Assembly (NCBI GenBank): GCA_015057525.1
Contig: SVEE01000005.1
Location: 93,510 to 157,509, forward strand
DNA: 64,000 bases
Source: Lachnospiraceae bacterium
GTDB taxonomy: Bacteria > Bacillota > Clostridia > Lachnospirales > Lachnospiraceae
Reading direction: 5' to 3'
The position numbers and the translations under genes were made by a program. The notes beneath the pieces are model-generated. The model searched no databases. It was not told the origin of the DNA and saw only the letters and a list, made by a program, of their open reading frames with translations. Positions 62,447 through 64,000 of this stretch are shown here, in pieces (within the stretch, counting starts at the first letter, position 1; each line of letters starts with the position of its first letter).

Positions 62447-62592
62447 GCGAGCAATGAGCCATGCGCAGATGAGCCGAATATGACTGTCAGGAGCTTGCAC
62501 ATGATCAGGCATATTTGAGCGAAGATGCATACGGCGAACGCCGCGACAACGAACAAGCGCAAGCTTGTGAGTGTCAGCATGGCATAGCAGGG
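62447..62592. repeat. Multi-hairpin structured repeat, copy B
   Basis: The same order of hairpins as copy A with other bases: an imperfect long stem with a GAGCTTGC tip (AATATG...CATATT, CTG...CAG, TCA...TGA), CGGC-GAAC-GCCG, ACAAGC-GCAA-GCTTGT and TGTCA-GCA-TGGCA. It replaces about 30 bases found at the equivalent place of the left flanking repeat, so it behaves as a discrete module. Confidence 0.6.
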
Positions 62593-62807
62593 CAAGGAGT
62601 TCCAGCAAATATTCTTCCCCAATTTGGGGCACTTCTTGGGCACCTCGACACTTCCACTACTCTACCATTACTTTATAATAGGAAGAAACTCATTATCTAA
62701 TATATCGTGTAGAATGCGAAAAGCAGAGTTGTTAGCTCTGCTCTTAATCGTAAATTTCAAGTATTCAATAATTCAGTAAACTGAAATTTTACTTTGCTCC
62801 TGCAATC

Positions 62808-63917
62808 TTAAAATTCTTCTACAAATTCCTCAAACTCAAACATATCCATGTCTTCTATGACAATCGTTTCAGAACCTGTCTCTGTCGGATACACAATTTC
62901 AAAAGTATTCGTTTCGGCTATATAATTTTCTTGAATATAAGAAGAACCTCTATTGGTGATACCGGGAAACATTGTCTCATCCCACAAATCATAAGAAAGC
63001 TTCCCTTTTTCTATTACACCATCGCGATTACGGAAAATGTTAACTCTCTCCGCTCCGGTACCAGCCATGCAATTACATATCAATTCACTTATTCCATCCC
63101 CATCCAAATCTCTGCTATATACTTCCGGTTCCGGCACAGCATAACCATATACTTGTGCAATACATTTCTCTACACCATCTACTTCTACATAATATTTTTG
63201 AATAATAAATCCTGGCATGGTTTGCTCCACCGTAACATAATAATCACTATAGCCTAAAACCTCAGTAAAATTGTGTTCACCATTGGAAGTACTTTCAAGA
63301 TTCTCCTCATTTGCACCCAATACAGCCTGTAATATCTCATAAATGCATTCTTTGTCATTGGAATAAGTTTTTAACTCATAAAAAACATTCTGATATTCAA
63401 AGACCGCATAATATGTTAACTCAAACTCTGGCGTGGTTTCACCCTGATAAATCTGTATGGTAGTATCTCCATATTGAATTGTATCAATCGCCTTTTCTCC
63501 GTTGGCGGTAAAGGTTTCTCCATTAAAAGCACAATTCAGTGTCATGTCGTAATCTTCATAACTGGCTGAAATGGACAATGTTTTCCACTCGTCACTGCTC
63601 AGTGGCAAATCATTTCCAGTATAGCACAACAGAATATTCGTATCACTTGCATCTTCATAAGATATCTTTTCAGCAAGAAGTTCTCCATCATAAGCAGCCA
63701 AGACCTCGTCCATATTCGTGGTATAATATTTCTCTTCAACGGGTGCTTGCATAAAACGAGATACTCCCCATCCACCAATTAACAAAAGACACAGGCAAGC
63801 CGCTACAATAATCGGACTAAACTTAAATTTATGAATTTTCACATTTTGAGGAGATGCTTCATCTATATATTTCTCATCTACATTATTGAATAATTCCAAT
63901 ATTCTTTTTTCACTCAT
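62808..63917 (-). CDS. Anti-sigma-factor-like membrane protein
   Basis: A 369-residue protein with one membrane segment (about 34-52, PIIVAACLCLLLIGGWGVSRF). The first 30 residues (MSEKRILELFNNVDEKYIDEA) are cytoplasmic and resemble the short N-terminal part of clostridial anti-sigma-like proteins. The extracellular part is acidic and beta-rich, with a DLDGDGISELICN EF-hand/FG-GAP-like calcium loop near 270-285. Its ATG overlaps the stop of an ECF sigma gene (ATGA), so the two are translationally coupled. It probably holds the sigma factor inactive until a signal is sensed; no zinc HxxxCxxC motif is visible. Confidence 0.7.
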   Translation of the reverse strand: MSEKRILELFNNVDEKYIDEASPQNVKIHKFKFSPIIVAACLCLLLIGGWGVSRFMQAPVEEKYYTTNMDEVLAAYDGELLAEKISYEDASDTNILLCYTGNDLPLSSDEWKTLSISASYEDYDMTLNCAFNGETFTANGEKAIDTIQYGDTTIQIYQGETTPEFELTYYAVFEYQNVFYELKTYSNDKECIYEILQAVLGANEENLESTSNGEHNFTEVLGYSDYYVTVEQTMPGFIIQKYYVEVDGVEKCIAQVYGYAVPEPEVYSRDLDGDGISELICNCMAGTGAERVNIFRNRDGVIEKGKLSYDLWDETMFPGITNRGSSYIQENYIAETNTFEIVYPTETGSETIVIEDMDMFEFEEFVEEF

Positions 63918-64000
63918 ACAGATATTCCTTCCTTTTCTAAATATACTCGAAAATCATTTCTCAACCGCATCAACATCATTTTTACTTTACTTTCACTCAT
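63914..64000 (-). CDS. ECF-type RNA polymerase sigma factor, C-terminal end (partial)
   Basis: Twenty-eight residues before the stop are visible, SESKVKMMLMRLRNDFRVYL followed by EKEGISV, which match the end of sigma region 4.2 (recognition helix and trailing helix). The frame continues off the right edge, so the Met at the edge need not be a start. The stop overlaps the start of the anti-sigma-like gene. Confidence 0.7.
   Translation of the reverse strand: MSESKVKMMLMRLRNDFRVYLEKEGISV

Larger units (their letters stand above)
62338..62790. repeat. Right copy of the island-flanking direct repeat
   Basis: It begins in the att copy, carries the same terminator (62358-62387) and the same phrases as the left copy (GAAGTCCTTGGGGAGTC, CTCATTATCTAATATATCG, AATTCAGTAAACTGAAATTT). 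It is longer because structured repeat B (62447-62592) is present. The two overlapping 93-96-residue ORFs drawn here are frames across the repeat, not genes. Confidence 0.8.

Noticed and set aside
62342-62643. Two overlapping ORFs of 93 and 96 residues
   Set aside because: They span the direct repeat, a terminator and structured repeat B, and are not preserved in the left repeat copy.

Overview
The window is AT-rich Firmicutes DNA, most likely from a butyrate-forming, sporulation-lineage member of the Lachnospiraceae (Butyrivibrio, Pseudobutyrivibrio or Lachnospira-like). The evidence is a complete thl-crt-hbd-bcd-etfB-etfA operon, NfnAB, an alpha/beta-type small acid-soluble spore protein, a DUF4364 protein, SPKTGD-anchored surface proteins, consensus sigma-A promoters and strong GGAGG ribosome binding sites. 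Genus assignment is inference from gene content; I ran no search.

Layout. 1-9.9 kb: the start of a chemotaxis receptor leaving the left edge, then minus-strand housekeeping genes (prfA, prmC, yqhQ, rpmE, rho, ysxC, clpX, tig) with one plus-strand DUF4364 gene. 10-16.7 kb: a spore protein, a 1939-residue Ig-like cell-wall protein and a small hypothetical gene. 16.9-22.5 kb: a 7TM hybrid histidine kinase followed by a YkgJ-type protein, mtnN and luxS (SAH detoxification and AI-2), and a 40-residue peptide gene paired with a papain/C39-like protein. 22.6-28.7 kb: the butyryl-CoA operon with its own promoter and terminator. 28.8-39.2 kb: ygiQ, an mreB paralogue, and an unusual three-gene cluster: a YbjQ/zinc-ribbon protein, a TPR protein with a very acidic repeat-rich tail, and a coiled-coil protein ending in a degenerate AAA domain.

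39.3-47.2 kb: folA-thyA, divergent tandem XRE regulators, an HExxH protein, queH, a small conserved-looking protein, a CmpB-like membrane protein and a VaFE/SpaA-type adhesin. 47.2-55.1 kb: a small membrane protein, nfnB-nfnA, a GNAT protein, ispF with a Cys-rich tail, a Gly/Arg/Ser- and His-rich TPM-domain membrane protein, and a secreted lipase-fold protein with RTX repeats. 55.2-57.6 kb: nine tRNA genes in two divergent groups around an AEC transporter.

57.6-62.8 kb is an accessory island at the tRNA-Leu(UAG) 3' end. It has three copies of the tRNA 3' end, long imperfect direct repeats, an integrase fragment, a hydrolase and an acetyltransferase gene, and a 631-residue treble-clef/PD-(D/E)XK/NUMOD1 fusion. 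Two diverged copies of a multi-hairpin repeat, whose stems appear to be kept by compensatory changes, sit beside and inside these repeats. The right edge holds an anti-sigma-like protein and the tail of its ECF sigma factor.

The best candidates for undescribed biology are the acidic-TPR/coiled-coil/YbjQ cluster, the nuclease fusion in the tRNA island, the structured repeat family and the small peptide/C39-like pair.
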